The notes under the pieces: generated by a model
What the model saw: only the letters and a program-made list of their open reading frames with translations
Database searches by the model: none
What the model was told of the DNA's origin: nothing
Assembly (NCBI GenBank): GCA_022414725.1
Contig: CM039465.1
Location: 5,084,688 to 5,148,687, forward strand
Direction: 5' to 3'
DNA length: 64,000 nt
Source: Microglena sp. YARC
Taxonomy: Eukaryota; Chlorophyta; Chlorophyceae; Chlamydomonadales; Chlamydomonadaceae
Program-made: the position numbers and the translations under genes
Part shown: in pieces, positions 48,565 to 58,732 of the stretch
Position numbering within the stretch: position 1 is the first letter of the stretch
How the letters are laid out: the number at the start of each line of letters is the position of its first letter

Positions 48565-51500
48565 GGGGGGGGGGCTGCCCCCCTCCCATCTCATCCCATC
48601 CCACCCCATCCCACCCCTTCCCATCCCAACCCAACCACCTAACCAACCACTCACCCTACCCCTTTATCTCATCCTCTCTCTTCACAATGCAAGGGGAGTT
48701 GACGTGGACCGTCCGGGCATCCCCTATGACTCAACCCTGGCCAGCTGAGGAGCAAGACCGTGTCAATAGGAGAGCTGAGTAAGTAACTCTGGGCAGGGGG
48801 GCTGGGGGGCCTGGGGGTCCGGGGGGCCAAAGGGCTAGGGAGGCAAGGGAGGCAAGGGGTGAGTCTGAGGTTGACCATGTCCCTAAGATGAGTGGTTCTG
48901 AGGTGGTCCCGTTGAATAAGACCTTTCCTAACTTACATACATGTCGATAGGAGAGCTGAGTCAGTTACATTGTTAGGGACTGGCAACTAAGATGAGATAA
49001 AGGCCGCTTGTGGCCGGTGAAAAATGGGTGCCAGGATGATCCCTTCAGCTCTGAGCTCTGCCGCTTGCATGGTTTGAATACCCGACCCAGATGGACCAGG
49101 AAGCTGCCTAGAAGCTGCCGCTTGTGGCCTTACAAAGGGGTGACGGGATTACCCCTTCAGCTCTGATCTACCTCAGGCCCTAGCTCCTCCTTGAAATCTA
49201 GAGTTGGTCTTGATCGTTTGAGGTTGAACTTGTCCCTTTAGCCAAAGTGGCTATCCTTGGACTGTAACTCAATACATTTAAATAAGCAGAACAATATTCA
49301 TAAGCCAGACTGTGCCGATAGAAGAGCTGAGTAAGTAACATTGTTAGGGACCGGCATATCATTTGATGTTGACCAAAGCATTATTTTTTTTCAAATCTGA
49401 AAGTGGGTTTCTTCTAGCTTTATGGTTTTAGGCCTCCTCCAGAGACATCGTTTTAGTGCTTTCAATAGCTTTTTGTAGCTTTTTAGGGCCATTGAGGGCA
49501 AACAAAAAAAACTTTTGTTATAGAGATAATTTCGCCAAAACGGGGTCAAAACTAGCGATCCCTATATATAGCGGAAATGAAAATCCCTGGACCAAAGGCG
49601 AGTATGATATCATTCATTGTTAGGGACCTAACTAAGATGAGTGGTTTCTAGGTAAAGGCTAAGTTAGTTAATATTAGTTAATGAACAATAATTGTGAATG
49701 TTAGATAAGATTAGACTGACGAGCCGTCTCACCAGAATTTTGAATTTATTTGAAAAACTAATATTATTGTGACACTAAACTAATATTAGTTAATATTAGT
49801 TTGTCAAACACTTATATTAGTTGCCGTTCCCTAGTGGTTACTGAGATGCTCCCGTTGAATAAGACCTTTCCTAACTTACATACGTACATACAACCGCATT
49901 GAGTTATTGTTAGGGACTGGCGTCATCATATGATGTTGACCAAATGCGAGTATGATATCATATGATATCATACAAATTGCATCATATGATGTTGTATATA
50001 TATGGTAACTTTAGGCTAGTCAGGCTGCCGGCATCATATGTTATCATATGACGACATAATATCATTTTATATCATGTTGCCGTTCCATTTTTCTCATGCA
50101 TGTATGTGCATGTGTGATGTAACTGTGTGATGTGAGGTTACAGCACATGTGAGGTTACATGTTAGGTAATGTGAGGTTACAGCACCACACACATTTTATA
50201 TCATGTTGCCGTTCCATTGTTCGCATGCATGTATGTGCTTTTTCTTTTTAGACCTCCCGATCACGGTTGGGCATGTCCCTTTAGCCTATTGGGCCTGCCC
50301 CTTGACTGGAACATACATACATGTACGTTCAAAATGAGAATGTTGCTTGTTGCACCGCCTTATCTTGCTTGCAACCTGACATCTAAATGAATGTTGACAA
50401 GCCAGTACCCTGCAGTGGGTAGGACCATTCCCAGTCTAGTCCCACTCGAGCAGGGTACTACATATTGCCAAATTGGTCAGCGCTTAAAGCGCACAAACGT
50501 CAAATTGATCAGCGCTTTTAGTGCAATAAGCGCAAAAAATGCGCGCTGCGCCCACAGGGGGTTGTTAAAACTGCGCGAAACGCGCAGAGGGGCTCAAATA
50601 GGCGGCGCGGCACCGCGCTGCCGCGCGCGCTTAGTAGCACCCTGCACTCAAGCACCTCTTGGGTTGCATTTTTGCAGTGTTTGTTGTTTACCTTCTAGCT
50701 GCACTGCCTTTGCATTGTATTTGAGTCACTGCTTACCTGGATACCAGCTGCTTTTTCGTCGCAATTTACAAAATAACAGGGTGCAAACACCGCTGATCAG
50801 GCTGATGGCGAGACAAGGCAAGAAAGCATAAGGGTCTTTGTGTTGCATTTTTGCAGTGTTAGTTGTTTACCCACTATCTGCACTGTCTTTGCATTGTATT
50901 TGCCCACTGGGCATTCAGCAATCATGCAATCAGAAGCATCATCTGCACTGCTTGTGCGTTGTTTTTCCTCGCTCTTATAATCGCGCGGTTTAGATGATCC
51001 TTCTGCTAGACACAGACGTGTCTGGAGCCTGGAGTGTTCAGTTGTTTGTTTACCATGTATCTGCCCCACCCCACCCCATTCACACACAACCACCCACCCC
51101 CACCCCATTCACACACAACCACCCATCCATACACCCATGTCTGGAGCCTGGAGTCTTCACTTGGTAATATATTACGGGAAACAATCCCTGAAGTGTGTGC
51201 AGGGGACCTGCGGGCCATGCAAGGCTAGATGCAGAGATTTTTTCAGTGCATTCAACCTGAGGACCCATGGTGCAGTGTTGGTTAGACTGTTGTCAGCTGT
51301 TTGAGCCGGTACGCCATGGGCAGCAGATGACTTCCTGTGCAGCAGATGAACCACAAAAAAAGTAAAAAAAGAAAGAAAAAAATCCTGAAGTGTATGCAGG
51401 GGACCTGCGGGCCATGCGAGAGTAGATGCAGAGATTTTTTCCGCTCATTATAGCGATTGCTAGTTTCGACCCCGTTTCAGCAAAATTATCGGGGGAAAAA

Positions 51501-52657
51501 AGAAAAACAAATCCCTGAAGTGTATGCAGGGGACCTGCTGGCCATGCGAGAGTAGATGCAGGGATTATTTTCGTGTAGGGGTGGGGTGACAGAGGTCAGG
51601 GGACGTGAGGAGACTAGGAACATATATGTATTCAGCCATACATCAGGTTTAGCGTATATGTGCATTCAGCCTGAGGACCCATGGTGCAGTGTTGGTTATA
51701 CTGTTGTCAGCTGCAAGAGCTGGTACGCCATGTGCAGCAGATGACTTCCTGTGCAGCAGATGAACCACACCCACCCCCGTCCACCCCCAAACCCAACCAC
51801 ACCCACACCCACTTGCGCCCACCCACCCACCCACCCACACCCACCTGCACCCACCCAACCACCCACCTACACCCAACCACACCCGCCCAGTCAGTAAGAC
51901 TTATGTCAGCTGTGTGAGCCGGTACGCCATGGGCAGCAGAAGTCTTAGGAAGGACTTATTCAACGGGAGCACCTCAGGAACCACGCATGTTTGTTAAGCT
52001 CGTGTTTCACCAAGTATTGTTCTGCCTTCCAGTATTCAGTAATGATAACGCCTGGTGGGGCGTGGTGTTAAGGGAGCCCCGTCTTTCGGCGGTAGGGAAC
52101 AGGCTGCTACTTAACCTAGACAAAGCTACCATGGCGGTTGACAGCGACCGCGAACACTACGGCGCATCCATGGGGACTCGAACCCGGCACCTTAGTCGTT
52201 CAAGGAGCTCAGCCATTGAGCTATTCATTGAACAGGATACCGGTATTCAAATGTGGATACCGGTATTCAAATTGGAATTGAATTGGATATCGGTATTCAA
52301 ATTGAAATTGGAATTGAATTGTATACCGGTATTCAAATGTGTGCAGGGGATCTGCGGGGCCATGTGAGACTAGATGATCCTACCTAGTGAGCCGGTCCCC
52401 TGCAGTGGTAGGATAAGTGCACTGCCAGGATAAGTGCCCATTGTAATCTTCATCTTCTAGTGAGCCGGTCCCCTGCAGTGGATTTTAAAGGATTGAAGTA
52501 CCGTTTTGCATTTCTAAAGATTAAACTGTACTGCCTCAGTCTACAAACTTGGTACTGCTGGTGAAGTTTTGTACCTTGGTACTGCTGGTGAAGTTTTGTA
52601 CCTTGGTACTGCTGGTGCTGTTACCGGTATGTTCACCATGAAACAGGGGGTGGGGTG

Positions 52658-52688
<31 letters not shown>

Positions 52689-55600
52689 AGAAAAAAGATT
52701 TTGTCCGCATGTTCGATATGAATTGAGAACCGCGAGCACATGTCGATACCGTGTAACATGGTGCTAAGGTAATGATAACGCCTGGTGGGGCGTGGTGTTA
52801 AGGGAGCCCTTTGTACGCGGGTGGGGAGCGGTCTCCTACCTCAACTGGACAAGCTACCATCGCGGTAGACGACGACCTGCAACGCCGAGAGCGACCTAAG
52901 GGGGAGTCGAACCCCCGACTCTTCATTCTTTAGCGATCTGGTCTACCACTAGACCATTGTAAATCACTGAAAGAGGCTACATGGTGCTACTCATGTAGGT
53001 TTGACGATGTGCTAGATCCTCTGGCCTTCCTGGGACTTGATGACGATGAGGATGGAGAGGAACAGTTGGCTGCACCATCCACCTGTGATGCAAAGGTGAC
53101 AGCTTTTGGAACTCAACTTAAGATGGATGGATGGAAAGTTGGGTGGGTCGATGGATGGATTGGTGGATGGATTGATGGGTGGATGGATAGACAGCATTTG
53201 GAAATCAACTTTGGATGGGTGGATGGATAGATAGATAGATGGGTTGATTGATGGGTGGTGGGGTCAATAGATAGATGGATTATTCAATGGATGTATGAGG
53301 ATGGAGAGGAACGGCACGCTGCACCATCCATAAGTGATTCAAAGGCGAGAGCATTTGGGAATCAACTTTGGATGGGTGGATGGAAGAATAGATGAATACA
53401 TGGTTCGATGGATGGATTTATGGGTGGATGGATGTATGGGTTGATGGATGGGTGAATGGGTTGGAGGATGGATAGATAGATAGGTAGATGAATGGATGGA
53501 TAGATAGATGGGTGGATGGATGGATAGATAGATGGGTTGATTGATGGGTGTTCGGTTCAATGGATAGATGGATGATTCAATGGACATATGAGGATGGATG
53601 GGTGAATGGGTGGGAGGATGGATAGATAGATGGGTAGATTAATGGATAGATAGATAGATGGGTCGATTGATGGGTGGTGGGGTCAATAGATAGATGGATG
53701 ATTCAATGGATATATGAGGATGGAGAGGAACGGCACGCTGCACCATCCACAAGTGATTCAAAGGCGAGAGCATTTGGGAAACGACTTAAGATGGATGGAT
53801 GGATGGAAAGTTGGGTGGGTCGATGGATGGATTGGTGGATGGATTGATGGGTGAATGGATGGATTGGTGGATGGATGGGTGGATGGGGGCATGCATGCAT
53901 GGATAATTAAATGGATGGATGGTGAGATGGATGGTATGGAGTGCACTTGGTGTAGAACAAGCTATCAGTCTTCTGTACTCCATTACTGGCCTTGGGGTAG
54001 TACAACATGTTTGTATTATCCACACATACACACACACACATGCATACACTAGCACACACACTAGCACACATGCATACACTCTCGTCTATGTCAGCATTGA
54101 CTGTCCTGAGGTTCTTTTAAACGAAACCAAATGCAGGTGGTCTCGGTCTATGGTGGAAAGGGGCATTGCGCCTACCATGGGTATACAGACTCTTTCTGGT
54201 AAGATTTGAATTTTTGAAATTTGAACCTGCAATGGGTACACAGACTCTTTCTGGTAAGATTTGAATTTTTGAAATTTGAACCTGCAATGGGTGCACAGAC
54301 TCTTTCTGGTAAAATTAAATTTTTGAAATTTGAAACTGCAATGGGTGCACAGACTCTTTCTGGTAAGATTTGGATTTTGAGTGAGATTTGAAATTTAAGA
54401 TTTGATTTTTTGATTTCTGCCTACCATGGGTACACAGACTCTTTCAGGTAAGATTTGAATTTTGTGTGAGATTTGAATTTTTGAATTGCGTCTACCAATG
54501 GTACACAGACTCTTTCTGGTAAGATTTGAATTTTTGAAATTTGAACCTACCATGGGTACATAGACTCTTTCTGGTCAGATTATAATTTAGTGTAATATTT
54601 GAATGTTTGAATTGCACCTACCATGGGCACACAGACCCTTTCTTGTTAGGTTTGAATTTTTTTTATTTCAATTTTTGCATTGCGCCTACCATGGGTATAT
54701 AGACCCTTTCTGATAAGATTTGGATTTCGTGGAAGATTTGAATTTTTGAATTGCGCCTGCCATGTATACACAGGCTCTTTCTGGTAAGAACCTTCAGATT
54801 TGAATTTTTGAAATTTAAACGCTTACTGAAGTGGTAATGTTTATTAAAGTCCTGAGGTAGCGAACTATGTATGTATTACATCTTTGAGGCCGTTGTCTGT
54901 TGGTGAACTGTTACCCTACGCCTGCAGACAACACATCCAGGCCTCATTGATACGAGCACCTTGGGCGCATACCTGCTTTGTGCATTATGTTGCATTGCCT
55001 ATTCTTGTTTGCAACTGAAATGAAGTACATTACATAGTCGTAGACAGGCCATAGTTGACCCAGGACAGGCCAGCTCCACAACATCCGGAGAGGTCGTATG
55101 AAACCCCCAAGGTCAACCGCTGCATAGATGCACCGCCCCACCACCCACTGACCCACCACCACCACCACCACCACTACCACCCACCTCCACCACGCACCAT
55201 CACCACCACCAACCACCATCCACCACAAAGCGTCCTATGAACCCTCCACAACATCCGGAGAGGTCTTCTAACCATCATCAAAACCACAGGGTACAAGCAA
55301 TAACTAGGGAACGACAATGTGATATTATATGACATCATTTGATGCCGGCAGTCTAACTAGGCTAAAGTTACCATTTACATAAAATATCATATGATGCAAT
55401 TTGTATGATATCATATGACATCATACTCGCCTTCAGTCAACATCATATGATATGCCCGTCCCTAACAAGAACCCAATGCGTTTGTATGTATGTATGTATG
55501 CATGTATGTGTGTGTATGTGTGTTAGGAAAGATCTTATTCCACGGGAGCACCTCAGAACCACTCATCTTAGTTAGGCTCGCGTTGCACTGCTCACCATGT

Positions 55601-56939
55601 TCTCTGGTGCCAAGCCAACTGCCCTTGTTCTCACCTCAGAACCACTCATCTTATTTAGGCTCGCGTTGCACTGCTCACCATGTTCTCTGGTGCCAAGCCA
55701 ACTGCCCTTGTTCTCACCTCAGAACCACTCATCTTAGTTAGGCTCGCGTTGCACTGCTCACCATGTTCTCTGGTGCCAAGCCAACTGCCCTTGTTCTCAC
55801 CTCAGAACCACTAATCTTAGTTAGGCTCGCGTTGCACTGCTCACCATGTTCTCTGGTGCCAAGCCAACTGCCCTTGTTCTCACCTCAGAACCACTCATCT
55901 TAGTTAGGCTCGCGTTGCACTGCTCACCATGTTCTCTGGTGCCAAGCCAACTGCCCTTGTTCTCACCTCAGAACCACTAATCTTAGTTAGGCTCGCGTTG
56001 CACTGCTCACCATGTTCTCTGGTGCCAAGCCAACTGCCCTTGTTCTCACCTCAGAACCACTCATCTTAGTTAGGCTCGCGTTGCACTGCTCTCTAAATAC
56101 TGTTCTGCTTATTTAAATGTATTAAGTTACAGTCCAAGGATAGCCACTTTGGTTAAAGGGGCACGCCGGACCTCAGGCAATCAAGATCTACTCTAGATTT
56201 CTAGGAGGAGCTAGGGCCTGAGGTAGATCAGAGCTGAAGGGATCATCCCGTCACCCCTTTGTAAGGCCACGAGCGGCAGCTTCTAGGCAGCTTCCTCGTC
56301 CATCTGGGTCGGATATTCAAACCATGCAAGCGTCAGCTTCTAGGCAGCTTCCTGGTCCATCTGGGTCGGGTATTCAAACCATGTTGTAAATACTATGAAA
56401 ATTAGTACAAGCTGCCACAGGACGTGAGATTGAAGGAACCCACCTGTTTGCATGTACTGTACACACTGGAGAATGGCTACTATGTTGGGTTTATTCGGTT
56501 TCATAAACCGCAACTGCGCCTGAGCTTGGACTGCCGCACGACATAACGGAGGGAAGGTCTCTTCCAAGGCAGCAAGTCTGAAATGTGTGAACCTGGCCAG
56601 GGCTCAAACCGCTTACGTGTCTGATTGATGCAGGGTATACCACCTGGGTAAACTTGAATTTCAACTTGTTTAAAACGCCCCAGCCAGCAATTTGGCTGCT
56701 CGCCTTCTTCGACTTCTTCGAAACATAAGTAACATAAATCATCATCATCGTCATCATCAATAACAACGCCACTTATCTCACTCAAGCCAAAACAAAACCA
56801 ATCCAACAATCCAAGCATTCCTGTCAAAATGTGCTTCAGGGCAAATGGTCGCTTGTGGGCTTATGAGGATGGAACTATCGCCTTCATCTGGCTGTTGGAT
56901 GCTCATCCCATCTTGATCAAATACACCAGGTTGAAATGA
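35462..56939 (+). CDS. FBXO31-like F-box protein (SCF substrate receptor), nine exons
   Basis: Exons: 35462-35844, 38468-38596, 40059-40149, 44963-45146, 47637-47747, 48694-48778, 52999-53095, 54137-54198 and 56840-56939. They total 1242 nt, encode 413 aa, and all phases agree. The start ATG is in a strong context (GCCACCATGCC). Residues about 41-88 form the F-box ([15 protein letters not shown]), which would bind SKP1. [12 protein letters not shown] follows. The FBXO31 hallmark GLWKG (about 259-263), PSHGAEI and [13 protein letters not shown] come next, and the C-terminus has [13 protein letters not shown] and IAFIWLLDA, matching the human GHGFTSPE and FGFVWLEL region. FBXO31 recruits substrates to an SCF ubiquitin ligase. 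Exons 3 and 4 carry lineage-specific sequence. Another tiny exon in intron 1 cannot be excluded. Nearly every exon edge is tandemly copied in the adjoining intron. Confidence 0.86.
35845..37200 (+). repeat. F-box intron 1, part 1: GT-rich minisatellite
   Basis: From about 36130 a unit of about 70-100 bp recurs roughly a dozen times. Its core is GCATGCATGGTTGAATGGG, followed by GTGTGAGTGTGGTATGCATG and a variable (TG)n/(G)n run. Any proline/histidine-rich frames on the minus strand are artefacts of this repeat. Confidence 0.9.
37200..38467 (+). repeat. Tandem copies of the F-box exon 2 acceptor edge, plus a 16-bp minisatellite
   Basis: ATCAAATGGATAG/CTTGGT, the real 3' splice site at 38467/38468, is repeated at about 37608, 37735, 37860, 38203 and 38329 within units of about 125-180 bp. 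Older CACTGTAATAG/CTTGTC copies lie at about 37252, 37367 and 37487. Inside one unit TTATGTTCCAGCCCCG repeats about 16 times (37905-38160). Confidence 0.88.
38597..39175 (+). repeat. Tandem copies of the F-box exon 2 donor edge
   Basis: The exon end (GACCAGGTGGTGTGCCAGAC through CCCCTTGCCA) with its GTAAGC donor recurs about four times, at about 38640, 38805, 38945 and 39050. The copies are separated by GGGACTTGGGACTTG-rich spacer. Three copies retain a usable GTAAGC. Confidence 0.92.
39205..39425 (+). repeat. S3 interspersed repeat
   Basis: It starts TTTCTGGTGGAGCCCGCCC and contains AAGCCTGACACGTCAGCCAA and CACTTGCGACGCTGCATAGG. It matches copies at 22995, 48095 (reverse) and 57310. Confidence 0.8.
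39720..40003. repeat. GATGAGGATGGTGGT and AATCC/AATCTGATCC minisatellites
   Basis: 39720-39840 is a GAT/GGT triplet-like tract. 39873-40003 is a pentamer/decamer array of CCAATC and CTGATC. Both lie in F-box intron 2, just before exon 3. Confidence 0.9.
40150..40833 (+). repeat. Tandem copies of F-box exon 3 and its donor edge
   Basis: The end of exon 3 (GTGGAGCTTGCTCGTTTCAT, then GAACGGTTTTGTTGCTGAG) and its donor recur at about 40260, 40420 and 40560, in units of about 150 bp with a poly-G run. A fuller copy at about 40757-40833 even has its own TTTTGCAG acceptor and the GGCACCACTCCACACGCCAGC-like interior, but a MITE-1 cuts it before the donor. Confidence 0.92.
40834..41000 (-). mobile_element. 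MITE-1 copy inserted in an exon 3 duplicate
   Basis: It begins TAGGGAACGGCAATATGAT. The flanks TGCATATA and TGCATATG match at 7 of 8 positions if the last two terminal bases are lost. It interrupts the duplicated GGCTTTGTTGC just before the donor would occur. Confidence 0.85.
41156..41350 (-). mobile_element. MITE-2 copy (hAT type), 8-bp duplication AGGTAACC
   Basis: The duplication AGGTAACC is perfect at 41148-41155 and 41351-41358. The interior has the GCGCTTTGTAGTGCAAAAAGC core of the family. One terminus is mutated (AAGTTACTAC). Confidence 0.92.
41807..41845 (-). repeat. Interstitial telomeric repeat (CCCTAAA)5
   Basis: Five perfect CCCTAAA units are followed by CCCT. They sit next to a copy of the exon 4 acceptor edge. 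Single degenerate units recur near the edge copies at about 41960 and 44500. Confidence 0.95.
41880..44962 (+). repeat. Tandem copies of the F-box exon 4 acceptor edge, with S2 repeats and poly-C/G tracts
   Basis: The start of exon 4 (ACGCGGAGCAGTATGAAGC) is repeated at about 41892, 41998, 43648, 44443, 44547, 44617, 44682, 44745, 44810 and 44875, mostly in units of about 65 bp with (TTTA)n spacer. Between them lie S2 copies (42010-42110, 42180-42255, 43775-43940, 44020-44395), a poly-G tract (42402-42442), a (CT)n tract (42613-42704), unique sequence (42830-43500) and poly-C tracts (43987-44012, 44132-44161, 44304-44321). Confidence 0.88.
45147..46375 (+). repeat. About nine tandem copies of the F-box exon 4 donor edge
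   Basis: CAGTCGTCAGCATCCCCTAG, then CCGGGCTTTGGAAAG and the GTATGG donor, recurs at about 45245, 45360, 45508, 45643, 45806, 45922, 46058, 46214 and 46328, in units of about 110-165 bp. Spacers hold TGTATGT-rich text. Several copies keep GGTATGG; others have GATATGG. Confidence 0.93.
46500..47636 (+). repeat. Copies of the F-box exon 5 acceptor edge, poly-C tracts and an S2 pair
   Basis: GGCGGAGATCATCAATCTGA plus ACTACGACTTCACAAGCGC (start of exon 5) is copied at about 46505, 47325 and 47480. Each copy is followed by CCTGCC and a long poly-C tract (46554-46582, 47385-47402, 47551-47579). The 47475 copy is near-identical to the exon and includes the CCCCAG acceptor. S2 copies occupy about 47030-47250. 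Confidence 0.9.
47748..48693 (+). repeat. Copies of the F-box exon 5 donor edge, S3 element, poly-G tract
   Basis: ATAACTGTGTGCCTGCTG/GTGGG, a copy of the exon 5 end and donor, is repeated about six times at 47910-48100. It appears once more at about 48385-48430 with extra flank. A reverse S3 lies at 48095-48330. A poly-G tract at about 48548-48574 and a CCCATC-rich run precede exon 6. Confidence 0.88.
49649..49833 (+). mobile_element. MITE-4 copy (hAT type)
   Basis: The element is 185 bp, from TAGGTAAAGGCTAAG to TTGCCGTTCCCTA. The flanks GTGGTTTC and GTGGTTAC match at 7 of 8 positions. Confidence 0.9.
49911..50096 (+). mobile_element. MITE-1 copy
   Basis: It begins TAGGGACTGGCGTCATCAT and ends near TGTTGCCGTTCC. 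The family palindromes CATATGATATCATAC lie inside. The right terminus is degraded, so the duplication is unclear. Confidence 0.8.
50451..50644 (-). mobile_element. MITE-2 copy (hAT type)
   Basis: The flanks CACTCGAG and CACTCAAG match at 7 of 8 positions. The element runs from CAGGGTACTACATATTGCC to TAGTAGCACCCTG. Confidence 0.9.
52040..52232 (-). mobile_element. tRNA-derived SINE, head type A
   Basis: The minus strand has box A TAGCTCAATGGCTGAGC and box B GGTTCGAGTCCCC, then the shared tail ending GCCCCACCAGGCGTTATCAT. Confidence 0.85.
52769..52972 (-). mobile_element. tRNA-derived SINE, head type B
   Basis: The minus strand has a different head (TGGTCTAGTGGTAGACCAG and GGGGGTTCGACTCCCCC) joined to the same body and tail as the type A copies. 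Confidence 0.85.
53096..54136 (+). repeat. F-box intron 7: GGAT-type repeats with exon 7 edge copies
   Basis: Long TGGATGGATGGA/TAGATAGATGGG tracts contain two partial copies of the exon 7 end, at about 53287-53345 and 53718-53770 (GAGGATGGAGAGGAACGGCA, then CGCTGCACCATCCA). Both lack a clear GT donor at the copied edge. Confidence 0.9.
54199..54820 (+). repeat. About nine tandem copies of the F-box exon 8 donor edge
   Basis: CCATGGGTACACAGACTCTT then TCTG/GTAAGATTTG, the end of exon 8 with its donor, is repeated in units of about 60-75 bp separated by AATTTTTGAAATTTGAA. Most copies retain GTAAGA. Confidence 0.94.
55305..55464 (-). mobile_element. MITE-1 copy
   Basis: The element is 160 bp, from TAGGGAACGACAATGTGAT to GCCCGTCCCTA. 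The flanking 8-mers GCAATAAC and ACAAGAAC are only partly alike. Confidence 0.85.
55549..56095 (+). repeat. 83-bp tandem repeat, about 6.6 units
   Basis: Units begin CCTCAGAACCACTCATCTTA and contain GGCTCGCGTTGCACTGCTCA. They are nearly identical, with a T/A difference (CTCATC or CTAATC) in some units. No coding role is seen. Confidence 0.95.
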
Positions 56940-57771
56940 GTGTCCATAGCAGGGTCGTGCCAAGGTGCATCAAAATCTACGTGTCAGGCGTACCTGTTCA
57001 AAACATCTACATATCATGAGTCAAAATCTTCGTCTCGTGAGTCGAAATCTACGTTTCCAATGTAACTGCCCCCCCACCCCCCACCCCCCAAAACGCGTTT
57101 GAGACGCTTTGAAAAAACTTGGTGGCAGCGGTCAGCTGAGTCAGACACGTGTAGAATCCTAATTTATTGTACTGCCTATCAGTTTAGGGCGGGAACCGAC
57201 GGCTTCCTGCCTACTTGTCCTTCTTTGTGTGGACGTGAATGTAAACTCTATCTTCGGATCCCGGTCTATTAATTCCTTATTTCCTAAACTGGTGTCACTT
57301 GGTCCAGAATCAAGTTTTGGGCGGAGCCCCCCCTTTTGGGGGGCGGAAGCCCGAAGGGTTACCCATTATCCGTTTGACCGTCCGACCGAAAATTGAAGCC
57401 TGACACGTCAGCCAACTGTCTCATAACTAACTGGCTTCGGCTAGCCCCATTTCCGTTGCCACCTGTCGTTCCGCTAACCTGCCAACACACTCCGCCAATT
57501 TACTGTGTCGCTTGCGACGCTCCATATGATTTGCTGGATGAAATATTGAAAGGAAGAAATGTCTACCATGCACGTGTCCACAATTGAGTGTTGTGCTGCG
57601 CCATTGGGCGAATAGCAGGAAAGAAGATATGCCACAAGCCAACTGACTGTCAACGGTAATAGCCTCCAGTTAGACAGTGAATGGAAGGTCCGACGCCCGT
57701 GCTCGACTAATGCCCAAACCTCTGTTATTACCGGTAGACTAGCCACTGGCACCTGAAGAAGGAGTATGCCA

Positions 57772-57965
57772 CAGGGTACTTCAAATGGCCAAATTGGCCA
57801 GCGCTCTAGCGCACTTGCAAACAAAAAAGTGCGCTTTGTAGTGCAAAAAGCGCAAAAATTGCTTGCTGCGCCCTCAGGGGGTTGCAAAAAACTGCGCTTA
57901 AAGCGCAGAGGGGGTCAAAAAGTCAGCGCTCAAAAGCGCAAAAGCGCGCGCTTTGAATTACCCTG
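57772..57965 (-). mobile_element. MITE-2 copy (hAT type)
   Basis: The flanks GTATGCCA and GTATGCTA match at 7 of 8 positions. The termini are CAGGGTACTTCAAATGGCC and GAATTACCCTG. Confidence 0.92.
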
Positions 57966-58545
57966 GTATGCTATCAATCCGACCCCTATGAAGTATGACC
58001 TACATACGACCGGTATATGATGTTGATGAAACACATAATGCGCGTTCTTCAACGCACATATCGCATATGCACAACGATACAAAATCATTTCAACCAGTCA
58101 TACCACTCTAGATACGTGCGCGATCTATTCTGGACAACATGATCTGAGGTTACAACTTTCAGCAGCCAGACAAGTAGCCCAGAGTTGACGGAAAAAACGT
58201 AACAATCCAATCCAACCAAAGAAGTTTGTTTCCGACAATGGGTTTAAAAACTTTTAATCTTGACCCTGGCAGTATCGTGAATCTATGGAGTCCGCTGCCA
58301 AAGAGCGCATAAGTCCACTGCCAAAGAAAAAACAATAACTTATTCTGATTTGTCAGCGTTTACATTTTCCTGATAGAAAATAATAGTGGCAAAGACGGCG
58401 AGCAGCCAAATTGCTGGCTGAAGCTATATAGCCAAGTTCAAGTTCAATACAAATAATGTAACACAAGATACTACGTTGGCCCTAGTGCAAGCAAACGGGC
58501 TTGCCGCCCCAACCTCCCGCCCTCATGATAACTGTGAGGCGTACT

Positions 58546-58732
58546 AGACCAAATCGCTTGAGGATGAAGAGACGGGGGTTCGACTCCCCCTTAGGTCGCT
58601 CTTGGGCGTTGCAGGTCGTCGTCAACCGCAATGGTAGCTTGTCCAGTTTAGGTAGGAGACTGCTCCCCACCCTCGCACGACGGGCTCCCTTAACACCACG
58701 CTCCACCAGGCGTTATCATCACCTTTTTTAAG
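58546..58732 (+). mobile_element. tRNA-derived SINE, head type B
   Basis: The head TAGACCAAATCGCTTGAGG with box B GGGGGTTCGACTCCCCC is followed by the shared tail GGGCTCCCTTAACACCACG, CTCCACCAGGCGTTATCATC. Confidence 0.85.

Larger units (their letters stand above)
48779..52998. other. F-box intron 6 (4.2 kb)
   Basis: Two copies of the exon 6 donor edge (ATAGGAGAGCTGAGT) lie at about 48946 and 49315. MITE-1 fragments are at 49348-49380 and 49600. MITE-4 is at 49649-49833, MITE-1 at 49911-50096 and MITE-2 at 50451-50644. A family of fragments with GTGCAGGGGACCTGCGGGCC and GGTACGCCATGGGCAGCAG recurs at 51190-52370. SINEs lie at 52040-52232 and 52769-52972. A GGTACTGCTGGTGAAGTTTT repeat spans 52550-52620 and a poly-G tract 52656-52686. 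Confidence 0.75.
54821..56839. other. Rest of F-box intron 8
   Basis: A repeat shared with 41565-41650 lies at about 54925-55020. CAC/CCA-rich sequence is at 55130-55225, MITE-1 at 55305-55464, an 83-bp array at 55549-56095 and GAAGCTGCCTAGAAGCTGC-type repeat fragments at 56220-56400. An S2-like GGAACCCACCTGTTTGCATG lies near 56435. Confidence 0.7.

Noticed and set aside
51190..52370. Possible F-box exon [14 protein letters not shown] after GTGTGCAG
   Set aside because: Exon 6 joins 52999 directly in phase. The fragment is repeated four times with mutations and lacks a donor.
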